NCBI GenBank assembly: GCA_002299135.1
Contig: DBNM01000159.1
Span: 1,982-8,579, forward strand
DNA: 6,598 bases
Direction of reading: 5' to 3'
From: Candidatus Neomicrothrix sp. UBA672
Lineage (GTDB): Bacteria; Actinomycetota; Acidimicrobiia; Acidimicrobiales; MedAcidi-G1
Part shown: in pieces, positions 1 to 6,184 of the stretch
Layout: every line of letters starts with the position of its first letter
Numbering within the stretch: position 1 is the first letter of the stretch
The notes under the pieces: model-generated
The model's database searches: none
Seen by the model: the letters and a program-made list of their open reading frames with translations, nothing else
Told to the model about the DNA's origin: nothing
Translations under genes and position numbers: made by a program

Positions 1-1167
1 CCAGAACAAGAGGTGTGGAGGTACTCGAAAATCTTTGACCTGGATTTGGAATCCCTTACACCTTCTTTGAAAAATCCTGTTGACAAAAAAACTGAGTCAA
101 GTTTTCTAGACATCGAACAGTCGGGGTTGATAGAGATTAGTGATGGGTGGTTGACAGAGCAAAAAGTCAGCACTCTTTCAGATTCTTCTGGAGTGTATGT
201 AGGTTCTATGGCGAATATGGGTACAGATCTAGCCCACATTGAAAAACACCTTAGTAAGCCTAAAGATTTTTTCGATTGTTTAAATAATTCATACAATCCT
301 GAAACTTTACTAATACACGTGCCAGATGGAGTGACTCTCGAATCACCGATATACATAAAAGTTCAATCCGTCACCGACGGATCAGTTGCATGCCCAAGAA
401 TCGTCATCAATTTGGGTGAGAACTCTGAAGCCAAAATAATCGAACATCATTTGTCTGGCAGTGGCGAGTCTCTCTCAGTTCCCATTTTGGATGCCCACAT
501 TGGTCAGAGTAGCCGTTTGAAACATCGTGTCGTGCAAGACTTAGGAGAAAAAACGTGGCAGGTCTCTAAGCAAAACTTTCAACTAGAAAAAGACTCTTAC
601 GTTGAAATATTTGCTGCTGCCTTCGGAGGCGACTATGCACGAAGTGAAATACGCTGCGAGCTCAAAGGGAGAGGATCAGAAGCTTATTTGTCAGCTGCGT
701 ATTTTGGAAATAAGGAACAAACTTTAGATTTCCGTACTTTTCAAAAACACGAAGCTCCGAATACCACAAGCAAGTTACTTTTCAAAGGAGCTTTAGACGA
801 GGATTCAAGGTCAATCTATTCAGGTTTGATAAAAGTCCTACCTGAAGCAGTTGGAACAAAAGCTCAACAGACGAATAGAAATGTGAAACTTTCTGAAAAT
901 GCTTGGGCTGAAAGCGTCCCTAATCTTGAAATAGAAACCAATGATGTGGTTTGCAACCATGCATCAACTGTTGCAGGAATAGATGAAGAACAACTGTTTT
1001 ATTTAGAGAGTAAAGGGATCAAAACCTCAGCAGCAGAACGTCTGATAATTGCGGGCTTTTTTGATGAGGTTACTGCAAAAGTAGACGACCCTCTGCTCGT
1101 AAAAGAAATCGATTCCATAATGACAGAAGTATTGCAAAACCGTTTTAGTGGTGAGGGGGAGCGATGA
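1..1167 (+). CDS. sufD: Fe-S cluster assembly protein SufD (5' partial)
   Basis: This is the SufD subunit of the cytoplasmic SufBCD scaffold, which pairs with SufB and binds the SufC ATPase during Fe-S cluster assembly. The frame is open to base 1, giving 388 codons before TGA. The GTG at 13 is probably not the start: it lies inside the EVWRYSKI segment, which matches the conserved E-x-W-R/K-Y motif that follows several dozen residues in SufD proteins. The N-terminus is therefore missing. The beta-helix core occupies most of the fragment. The C-terminal SufB/SufD signature is present: QQTNRN (residues 289-294 of the fragment), then CNHAST with C318 and H320, then EEQLFYLESKGI and AERLIIAGFF. 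The WRY N-terminus and absence of SufB-type N-terminal sequence favour SufD over SufB. SufB is expected immediately upstream. The stop overlaps the next gene by 4 nt (ATGA), indicating translational coupling. Confidence 0.93.
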   Translation, partial: PEQEVWRYSKIFDLDLESLTPSLKNPVDKKTESSFLDIEQSGLIEISDGWLTEQKVSTLSDSSGVYVGSMANMGTDLAHIEKHLSKPKDFFDCLNNSYNPETLLIHVPDGVTLESPIYIKVQSVTDGSVACPRIVINLGENSEAKIIEHHLSGSGESLSVPILDAHIGQSSRLKHRVVQDLGEKTWQVSKQNFQLEKDSYVEIFAAAFGGDYARSEIRCELKGRGSEAYLSAAYFGNKEQTLDFRTFQKHEAPNTTSKLLFKGALDEDSRSIYSGLIKVLPEAVGTKAQQTNRNVKLSENAWAESVPNLEIETNDVVCNHASTVAGIDEEQLFYLESKGIKTSAAERLIIAGFFDEVTAKVDDPLLVKEIDSIMTEVLQNRFSGEGER

Positions 1168-1478
1168 ACGAATTAAAGATTTGTGATTTAACAGATCTGG
1201 AAGAAGCAGCTCCACGACGCATTGAGATAGAGGGAAAAAAACTATCGATTGTCTTACTAAATGAAAGAATTTACGCACTAGATGATACCTGTAGCCACGA
1301 AGATGTTTCGCTGTCTGAAGGGGAGGTTGATATTGATGAATGCGCATTGGAATGTTGGAAACATGGGAGCCTCTTCTCCTTGGAGACGGGTGAAGCTCTC
1401 AGTCTTCCAGCCACGAAAAGTGTAAAAACCTATGAGGTTCGCATTGTTGATAACGACGTTGTGTTGGTGATCGAATGA
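1164..1478 (+). CDS. Rieske [2Fe-2S] ferredoxin of the suf operon
   Basis: This 104-residue protein is a small soluble Rieske-type ferredoxin of the biphenyl-dioxygenase ferredoxin (BphF-like) family. The four cluster ligands are visible: C43-x-H45 and C64-x2-H67, with 18 residues between H45 and C64, followed by the typical HGSLFSLETGEALSLPAT stretch. No membrane segment or signal peptide is seen. The ATG start overlaps the sufD stop by 4 nt and has a purine-rich Shine-Dalgarno stretch (GAGGGGGA at 1153-1160). Its own stop overlaps the sufC start in the same way. Such ferredoxins are often annotated as 'non-heme iron oxygenase ferredoxin subunit' in actinobacterial suf operons, but no oxygenase is present here. 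A role as electron donor to, or client of, the SUF machinery is inference; the true partner is not shown by the sequence. Confidence 0.93.
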   Translation: MNELKICDLTDLEEAAPRRIEIEGKKLSIVLLNERIYALDDTCSHEDVSLSEGEVDIDECALECWKHGSLFSLETGEALSLPATKSVKTYEVRIVDNDVVLVIE

Positions 1479-2212
1479 CAAATGAAAAATCCCTTAATAT
1501 TGAAGGTCTTTGTGCTACAGCGAGCGGTAAAAAAGTTCTTAATGGTGTAGATATCCAAATCAAACCTTCAGAAGTGCATGCGATAATGGGCCCAAATGGT
1601 TCTGGGAAATCAACTCTTGCTCATGTCCTAATGGGTCGCCCAGGCTATGAAGTGACCTCTGGTTCAGTCATGATTGACGGTTTGGATGTTCTTTCTCTTC
1701 AAACATGGGAGCGCGCCCAAGCTGGCATGTTCATAGTTATGCAACATCCCATCGAAGTGCCTGGTGTGAAAATCTCCGACTTGCTCACTGAAGTAGCAGT
1801 TGCATCTGAACTCGACCCGCAAGAATCACTGTCATCACTTCGCGAGGAAGCAGCGAATCTGGGAATAGATGAAAGTCTTTTAGACAGAGAGTTGAATGTT
1901 GATCTGTCAGGTGGGGAGAAGAAAAGAAATGAAACCCTTCAACTTTTAGTTTCTGAAGCTAACTATGCGATATTGGATGAAATAGATTCCGGATTAGATG
2001 TAGATTCACTTGCCTTAGTCGCAGAAAGAATTAACAGAGCTGCAAAAGACGAGAAACTAGGTGTGCTAGCAATAACCCATTTCAATCGTTTGTTAGACAT
2101 CCTCAAACCTGATCAAGTTCACGTACTAGTAGATGGACGCATAGTAGAAACCGGACCAGCAGAACTAGCGTTGCAGTTAGAAAAAGACGGATATCAAAAG
2201 TTTTTAAAGTAG
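1475..2212 (+). CDS. sufC: SUF system ATPase SufC, copy A
   Basis: SufC is the ABC-type ATPase that drives conformational change in the SufBCD complex; it is cytoplasmic and not a transporter. The 245-residue length is normal for the family. Motifs are intact: Walker A GPNGSGKST (39-47), Q-loop Q90 in VMQHP, ABC signature LSGGEKKRNE (144-153, including the SufC-specific KKRNE), Walker B YAILDE with catalytic E169, D-loop DSGLD (171-175) and switch H202. It differs from the more canonical copy at 4237-5004. Its Q-loop segment reads FIVMQHP rather than FLAFQYP, and its signature region reads VDLSGG...TLQLLV rather than EGFSGG...ILQMAI. It starts in a 4-nt overlap with the Rieske gene, with a modest GGTGA ribosome site at 1466-1470. 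From position it is the expected partner of the upstream SufD and presumed SufB. Confidence 0.95.
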   Translation: MTNEKSLNIEGLCATASGKKVLNGVDIQIKPSEVHAIMGPNGSGKSTLAHVLMGRPGYEVTSGSVMIDGLDVLSLQTWERAQAGMFIVMQHPIEVPGVKISDLLTEVAVASELDPQESLSSLREEAANLGIDESLLDRELNVDLSGGEKKRNETLQLLVSEANYAILDEIDSGLDVDSLALVAERINRAAKDEKLGVLAITHFNRLLDILKPDQVHVLVDGRIVETGPAELALQLEKDGYQKFLK

Positions 2213-2219
2213 GTCGGAA

Positions 2220-2510
2220 GTGCAAAATCAATTGTTGAAGCCAGAAGAGTTGGAAGCTTTAATGAAAACATTTCCCAAGTGGGAACATAATGACAAGTGT
2301 TTAAAGCGAATTTTTGAATTTCAGGACTTCAAAGAAGCATTCGACTTTATGACCCAGGTGGCTAAGATAGCTGAGACTCTAGACCACCATCCTGACTGGT
2401 CAAACTCTTGGAATAAAGTGTCAATTCAGATTTCTACTCATTCAGCTGACGGTTTGACTCAACTGGATCACAGATTTGTAGAAGAGGTCGAATCAGTTAT
2501 CGGGCTTTAG
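2220..2510 (+). CDS. Pterin-4a-carbinolamine dehydratase family protein (PCD/DCoH)
   Basis: This 96-residue protein has the full-length PCD/DCoH fold of COG2154. Characterised members dehydrate 4a-hydroxytetrahydrobiopterin, recycling the cofactor of aromatic amino acid hydroxylases. The family signature is complete: E52-x3-H56-H57-P58, then x5-W64, x9-H74, x8-D83. The usual C-terminal LDHRFVEEVE helix is also present. The start is taken as GTG 7 nt after the sufC stop, with a weak AGG (2211-2213) as ribosome site; TTG at 2232 or 2235 is possible. Cotranscription with sufD-Rieske-sufC is likely from the spacing. No aromatic hydroxylase is visible in the window, so the substrate is uncertain. 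Comparative work has connected some hydroxylase-less members of this family to molybdenum cofactor enzymes. Family assignment is firm; the physiological role is open. Confidence 0.92.
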   Translation: MQNQLLKPEELEALMKTFPKWEHNDKCLKRIFEFQDFKEAFDFMTQVAKIAETLDHHPDWSNSWNKVSIQISTHSADGLTQLDHRFVEEVESVIGL

Positions 2511-2517
2511 AAAGCTC
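2502..2517. terminator. Weak hairpin at convergent gene ends
   Basis: GGGCTT (2502-2507) and AAGCTC (2512-2517) can pair with one G-U around a four-base loop. The structure overlaps the PCD stop codon and lies within the tail-to-tail junction with sufU, whose stop is at 2523. No strict T-run follows on either strand, so intrinsic termination would be weak. It is the only terminator-like structure I see in this 12-nt gap. Confidence 0.3.
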
Positions 2518-2522
2518 CACCA

Positions 2523-2984
2523 TTATTCTTTTGGGGCAATTATTTGATCGAAGGTATTCCAACCCAAGGTTGCGCACTTGATTCTCACCGGATATTTAAC
2601 AACACCTTTTAACGCTTGCAGGTCACCTAAAGAATTTTCGTTATTATCTTCAGATAGTTCTGCAGAGTCCAGATTGCTTTCATGAACAGACATCATTTCT
2701 TTGAATTTTTCAATCAAATTCTTTGCTTCTTCTAAAGTTTTGTCGAGAACTGATTCCGCCATCATCGATGCAGAAGCCTGACTTATGGAACAACCCTGGC
2801 CACCTATTCGTATATCTTTGACGACATCTCCATCAGTAAGTACATAAACTTTCACTTCGTCACCACAGAGCGGATTAAAACCTTCTTCCATAATTGCTGG
2901 AGGCACTGGAAGCTCACCTTGATTGCGAGGGTTTTTGTAATGATCGAGAATTATCTCTTTATATAAATCTTCAAGTCCAGGCAC
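2523..2984 (-). CDS. sufU: Zinc-dependent sulfurtransferase / Fe-S assembly protein SufU
   Basis: SufU is an IscU-like protein that, in Gram-positive bacteria, accepts persulfide sulfur from SufS and passes it to SufBCD. The 153-residue product has the family's zinc ligands: C40 and D42 in NPLCGDEV, C65 in GQGCSIS, and C137 in VRIKCATLGW. The start of the protein, LYKEIILDHYKNPRN, is highly typical. The C65-C137 spacing is about ten residues longer than in B. subtilis SufU (C66-C128), because of an acidic loop near residues 101-119. SufU rather than IscU is supported by this interdomain insertion and by the adjacent sufS. The start is GTG, chosen for the GGAG ribosome site 5 nt upstream. It lies 17 nt downstream of the sufS stop, so the two are cotranscribed. 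No sufE is present, consistent with SufU being the partner. Confidence 0.95.
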   Translation of the reverse strand: MPGLEDLYKEIILDHYKNPRNQGELPVPPAIMEEGFNPLCGDEVKVYVLTDGDVVKDIRIGGQGCSISQASASMMAESVLDKTLEEAKNLIEKFKEMMSVHESNLDSAELSEDNNENSLGDLQALKGVVKYPVRIKCATLGWNTFDQIIAPKE

Positions 2985-2989
2985 AATTT

Positions 2990-2993
2990 CTCC
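2990..2993 (-). promoter_or_regulatory. Shine-Dalgarno site for sufU
   Basis: GGAG on the minus strand lies 5 nt before the GTG at 2984 and fixes that non-ATG codon as the sufU start. It falls in the 17-nt gap after sufS. Confidence 0.7.
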
Positions 2994-3001
2994 AGATCTG
3001 G

Positions 3002-4240
3002 TTAACTAAAAATCTTTCCAACTTCATCTATAGCGTCGGCTAGAACTCCTATGTCCGACTCACCATTATAGATGTACAGAGAAGCTCTGGCGGTGGCATT
3101 GACACCCAACAATGTCATCAAAGGTTTGCAACAATGGTGACCAGCTCTCACGCAAACTCCGTACTGGTCTAGCACCTGACTTATGTCATGTGGATGAATA
3201 TCGCGATAAGAGAACGAAATAACTCCCGATCTGTTAACTGCTTCTTCAGGTCCATGTATTGTCAGGTCATCTCCGAATCTTTCATTTAATAGATCAAGAG
3301 CGTAAGAGGTTAGATTCTGCTCATGTTCTCTAATAACTTCCATCCCAATTTTTTCGAGGTAGCTGACTGCAACACCTAAGCCGATTATCTCAGCAATGGG
3401 CGGAGTGCCGGCTTCAAACTTCCAAGGAACTTCATTAGTGGTGAAACCATCTGAAGTTACATTAAGAATCATTTCACCCCCACCGAGGAAGGGCGGCATC
3501 TTTTCCAGGATTTCTAAACGACCCCAAAGAACACCAATGCCGGTAGGGCCACACATTTTATGTCCGCTGAAAGCTAGAAAGTCAGCTCCCAATTCCGCCA
3601 CATCAGTTTTAAAATGAGGAACCGACTGACAGGCATCAACGAGACAAATAGCTCCCACCTTATGAGCTGCGTCGACTAGTTGTTTTACAGGGTTTATCGT
3701 TCCTAAAGCATTAGATACTGCTGATACGCATAAAAGTTTCACATCAGCTAATAATTCATCAATACTGCTTAGGTCGAGTTGGCCATCTTGTGTTATAGGT
3801 ATCCAACGAATCTCGATATTGCGTTCGCTGGAGAGTTGGTGCCACGGAACTATATTTGAATGATGTTCCAGGGAACTTAAAAGGATCACGTCCCCTTCCT
3901 TAAGCTGACTTCTCGCCCAAGTGTAAGCAACTAGATTTATTGCTTCTGTTGCATTTTTAGTGAAGACAATTTCTTTTTCGGAAGAGGCATTAATAAAGCG
4001 GGACACTTTGGCACGCGTCTCTTCCATCTCGGATGTAGCAAGTTCTGCTATGTGATAGGCACCTCTGTGAACGTTTGCGTTTATCTGCTTGTAATAGTCT
4101 GTCATCCGGTCAATCACTTCGATTGGCTTTTGAGAAGTTGCAGCAGAATCTAGGTAAACAATTGGTTTTCCATTTACCTCGCGTTCAAGAAGAGGAAAGT
4201 CTCCTTTGATTTTTTCAGATTCGAAAATATTGCCAGTCAT
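3002..4240 (-). CDS. sufS: Cysteine desulfurase SufS
   Basis: SufS is a PLP-dependent group II cysteine desulfurase that converts cysteine to alanine, leaving a persulfide on its catalytic cysteine for SufU. The 412-residue length fits the family (about 405-420). Visible features are YLDSAATSQKP near residue 29, NVHRGAYHIAELAT (56-69), PLP-stacking H126 in LEHHSN, D202 and Q205 in VDACQS, PLP-binding K228 in FSGHKMCGPTG, and catalytic C370 in VRAGHHC, followed by ASLYIYN. The catalytic cysteine is followed directly by a second cysteine (C371), where E. coli and B. subtilis SufS have alanine. The ATG start overlaps the stop of sufC copy B by 4 nt, with AGGAG 9 nt upstream (4250-4254). With sufU immediately downstream, it forms the sulfur-mobilising half of the SUF system. 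Confidence 0.97.
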   Translation of the reverse strand: MTGNIFESEKIKGDFPLLEREVNGKPIVYLDSAATSQKPIEVIDRMTDYYKQINANVHRGAYHIAELATSEMEETRAKVSRFINASSEKEIVFTKNATEAINLVAYTWARSQLKEGDVILLSSLEHHSNIVPWHQLSSERNIEIRWIPITQDGQLDLSSIDELLADVKLLCVSAVSNALGTINPVKQLVDAAHKVGAICLVDACQSVPHFKTDVAELGADFLAFSGHKMCGPTGIGVLWGRLEILEKMPPFLGGGEMILNVTSDGFTTNEVPWKFEAGTPPIAEIIGLGVAVSYLEKIGMEVIREHEQNLTSYALDLLNERFGDDLTIHGPEEAVNRSGVISFSYRDIHPHDISQVLDQYGVCVRAGHHCCKPLMTLLGVNATARASLYIYNGESDIGVLADAIDEVGKIFS

Positions 4241-5004
4241 TGCTTGATGCTCCTAAAGGAGTCATATCCGGAGGATTCAAGTTCTTTAGCTATTTCGGTT
4301 CCACCTTTTGCCACGATTTGCCCGTCTAAAATCACATGAACAAAATCTGGATCTAGATGATCCAAAAGTCTTTGATAGTGGGTAATGGTAAGAACACCTA
4401 AATCAGGGTTTTCCTGACGGACTTTTGAGACACCATTGGCGACTATGGTCAAAGCGTCAATGTCCAATCCCGAATCTGTTTCATCTAAAATTGCCATTTC
4501 AGGCTCGAGTATTGCCATTTGAAGGATTTCATTTCTTTTTTTCTCTCCACCTGAAAATCCTTCGTTTAAATAACGCTCGGCAAATGAAGGATCCATGTTT
4601 AATCTTTCCAACCACTCCATGATTGAAAGCCTTAATTCCAAAACCGACATTTTCATATCTTTGCGTGCCGAAAGTGCTTGTCGTAGAAAGTTGATTACTG
4701 AGACTCCAGCTACTTCATGCGGGTATTGAAAAGCTAAGAAAATTCCAGACTTTCCTCGCATTTCTGTAGACCAACTTGTTATATCTTCACCGCGGAAGCG
4801 TATTGAACCTTTTGTAATTGAGTATTCGGGACTTCCTAAGAGAACAGAAGCGAGAGTTGATTTTCCTGAGCCGTTTGGACCCATCAGGGCATGGATCTCG
4901 CCTTTATTGATAGTGAGATCTATCCCGTTGAGAATGCTTGTGCCATCTTCGGCAGAAGCATGCAAGTCGTTGATTTCGAACAATGGTTGGCTGGGATTTG
5001 GCAC
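4237..5004 (-). CDS. sufC: SUF system ATPase SufC, copy B
   Basis: This is a second complete SufC ATPase (255 residues) and the more canonical of the two in the window. It carries Walker A GPNGSGKST (42-50), the Q-loop segment FLAFQYPHEVAGVS with Q93, signature FSGGEKKRNE (150-159), Walker B MAILDE with catalytic E175, D-loop DSGLD (177-181), and switch H209 in ITHY. The EGFSGGEKKRNEILQMA block matches typical bacterial SufC closely. The start is GTG at 5004 with no clear Shine-Dalgarno upstream; translation may be leaderless or the start slightly off, though the protein begins at the usual place relative to the ABC domain. It is coupled to sufS by an ATGA overlap. A 59-nt gap with a dyad-symmetric element lies upstream. 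No sufB or sufD adjoins this copy in the window, so it may share the scaffold encoded on the other strand or have another partner. Confidence 0.95.
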   Translation of the reverse strand: MPNPSQPLFEINDLHASAEDGTSILNGIDLTINKGEIHALMGPNGSGKSTLASVLLGSPEYSITKGSIRFRGEDITSWSTEMRGKSGIFLAFQYPHEVAGVSVINFLRQALSARKDMKMSVLELRLSIMEWLERLNMDPSFAERYLNEGFSGGEKKRNEILQMAILEPEMAILDETDSGLDIDALTIVANGVSKVRQENPDLGVLTITHYQRLLDHLDPDFVHVILDGQIVAKGGTEIAKELESSGYDSFRSIKQ

Positions 5005-5027
5005 GTTGTAAGTCTATTGAGAGCTTT

Positions 5028-5057
5028 TAATTACCACTATCTGTATAGGTTTAATTA
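5028..5057 (-). promoter_or_regulatory. 30-bp dyad element upstream of sufC-sufS-sufU
   Basis: The intergenic gap contains TAATTA-N3-CTAT-N4-ATAG-N3-TAATTA, symmetric about position 5042.5. Ten of 13 positions in each arm match. It lies 24-53 nt upstream of the sufC copy B start. On the minus strand it overlaps a TATACA stretch (5047 down to 5042) that could be a -10 box, although no good -35 is visible. The placement suits an operator for a dimeric regulator such as an Rrf2-family (IscR/SufR-like) protein. It does not match the E. coli IscR consensus, and TAATTA is self-complementary in an AT-rich gap, so chance is possible. Confidence 0.35.
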
Positions 5058-5063
5058 TGTGAC

Positions 5064-5465
5064 CTAGTTTTTGAGAGATATTTTCCAAGATCTAAAATTT
5101 GTGTAATTTTTACCGTCGCCTCCTATGCCATTTCCTGTTCCATCAGGAAAAATTCGAAAGGTGCAGATTTCCTGATTCTGGTCAAGGGATACGGCTACAT
5201 ACCTAGCATCACTTCGGCGAGCGGGTCCAGCGCGCCAAAGTAACCATTTGCCGATTTTTCGTTTATAAGCAATTTTTACCGAACCCAGATCATCCCCAGA
5301 TGATAGAAGTCTTTTTGGGGCTTCTATCCATGCCTGTGCAGCTATATTTTTATCCCTTAAAGGGGTGTCAGGCAGTTCCCATGTATGAATAGGTGTGTAG
5401 TCGAAAGGTCTCTCGTCAGCTGGAAGTGCTGACGGTTTTTCCTTCACCAACCTCGAGCTGCCCAT
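5064..5465 (-). CDS. Uncharacterised 133-aa protein
   Basis: I do not recognise a named family with confidence. The product is a soluble protein without signal peptide or membrane segment and with a single cysteine (C101). It has a central basic stretch (K68, R69, K70, K73, R78, R83, R84, R88) containing WLLWRAGPARR, and a glycine-rich C-terminal segment (FPDGTGNGIGGDG, 106-118) followed by FRSWK. The patterned tryptophans, glycines and charged residues look like a conserved actinobacterial protein rather than a spurious frame. The frame overlaps the upstream MBL hydrolase by 22 nt if ATG at 5465 is used. GTG at 5447 would instead give a classic 4-nt GTGA overlap and remove six residues. Neither start has a well-spaced ribosome site, so translation is probably coupled to the hydrolase. 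The gene stops 59 nt before sufC copy B. Confidence 0.75.
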   Translation of the reverse strand: MGSSRLVKEKPSALPADERPFDYTPIHTWELPDTPLRDKNIAAQAWIEAPKRLLSSGDDLGSVKIAYKRKIGKWLLWRAGPARRSDARYVAVSLDQNQEICTFRIFPDGTGNGIGGDGKNYTNFRSWKISLKN

Positions 5466-6145
5466 TCATCCAAGGAAGGGCTCTCATTCGCAATAGTTGT
5501 GTCATTTCCATGGCCTGGCAGAACTAAAGTTTCTGGGGGAAGTTGGCTAAAGAGACGATTATCTATGGATTGAATTATTTGTTCAAAATCGCCGCCTTCG
5601 AATTCCGTAGTTCCCGGCCCTCCAGGGAAAAGCGTGTCCCCTGAAAAAAGAATAGGAGAGTCTTCCAAACGAAAACAGATAGATCCTGGCGTGTGTCCAG
5701 GGGTCATGATTGTGTGAAGTCGAAGTCGCCCTACTTCGATAACAGATTGATCTTCAAGTAAGTAGTCGTAGCTCGGGAGCATTTCTGCGTCGGCATTTGT
5801 TACGCCGACTTCATATCCAGCTTCTCTTATGGCGGGAACAGCCTGTATGTGATCCCAGTGTCCGTGAGTCTCTAGAACCGTTTTGACGTTTAGAGCCTTG
5901 CATAAATCAAGTAATTTATCGTGTTCATTCGCAGCATCAATAAGGACACTTTCGCCTGTTTCACGGCAACGCAGAAAAAAAACGTTATTGTCCAAATCAC
6001 CGACGACGATTCTATGAATTTCAGACTGAGTGTCACAATAATGCAAAGAAACGCCAGGAACCCCAGTTTTAGGGTGATCAGCGTGAGAACAAGGTGATGA
6101 AAAAGGCGAAGAGGGCATTTGCTCTGGTTTTTCGTTATTATCCAT
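5444..6145 (-). CDS. MBL-fold metallo-hydrolase (glyoxalase II-like)
   Basis: This 233-residue protein has a metallo-beta-lactamase fold of the hydroxyacylglutathione-hydrolase type. Metal ligands are all present: H94-x-H96-x-D98-H99 in THGHWDH, H151 in TPGHTPGS, D170 in SGDTLF and H212 in PGHGND. The SGDTLFPGGPG segment and the C-terminal LDEWAARGW tail resemble a group of actinobacterial MBL hydrolases of unassigned substrate. It lacks the extra C-terminal substrate domain of classical glyoxalase II. A thioester or related thiol-derived substrate is plausible but not shown. The first 30 or so residues are polar and proline/serine-rich, probably disordered. ATG at 6145 is used because an in-frame TGA lies just upstream; M10 is an alternative and no strong ribosome site decides between them. 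It appears to head the minus-strand train leading to suf genes. Confidence 0.92.
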   Translation of the reverse strand: MDNNEKPEQMPSSPFSSPCSHADHPKTGVPGVSLHYCDTQSEIHRIVVGDLDNNVFFLRCRETGESVLIDAANEHDKLLDLCKALNVKTVLETHGHWDHIQAVPAIREAGYEVGVTNADAEMLPSYDYLLEDQSVIEVGRLRLHTIMTPGHTPGSICFRLEDSPILFSGDTLFPGGPGTTEFEGGDFEQIIQSIDNRLFSQLPPETLVLPGHGNDTTIANESPSLDEWAARGW

Positions 6146-6166
6146 TATGACTCATGTTAGCAACGA

Positions 6167-6184
6167 GGAACCAAGAGTGGTTTC
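6167..6184. repeat. Inverted repeat near the MBL hydrolase start
   Basis: GGAACCA (6167-6173, read GGAACCA with AGAG loop at 6174-6177) pairs with TGGTTTC (6178-6184), giving seven pairs including one G-T. It lies 22-39 nt upstream of the MBL hydrolase ATG. It could be an operator half-site pair or a 5' UTR hairpin; the sequence does not decide. Confidence 0.35.

Noticed and set aside
13..15. GTG at 13 as the sufD start
   Set aside because: The frame is open to base 1 and the codon lies within the conserved EVWRY segment, so the true start is upstream of the window.
1027..1347. 106-codon frame on the minus strand
   Set aside because: It is antisense to the end of sufD and the Rieske gene, both strongly supported; its product has no recognisable domain.
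1278..1481. 67-codon frame on the minus strand
   Set aside because: It lies opposite the Rieske gene's ligand-encoding region and has no family features.
3396..3617. 73-codon frame on the plus strand
   Set aside because: It is antisense to the sufS core including the PLP lysine region; low-complexity Pro/Arg composition is a shadow effect.
4425..4622. 65-codon frame on the plus strand
   Set aside because: It is antisense to the signature and Walker B region of sufC copy B, with no independent support.
1475..5004. The two sufC genes as a recent duplication or long inverted repeat
   Set aside because: Beyond the Walker and signature motifs the proteins differ widely, and I see no long nucleotide match that would form a repeat.
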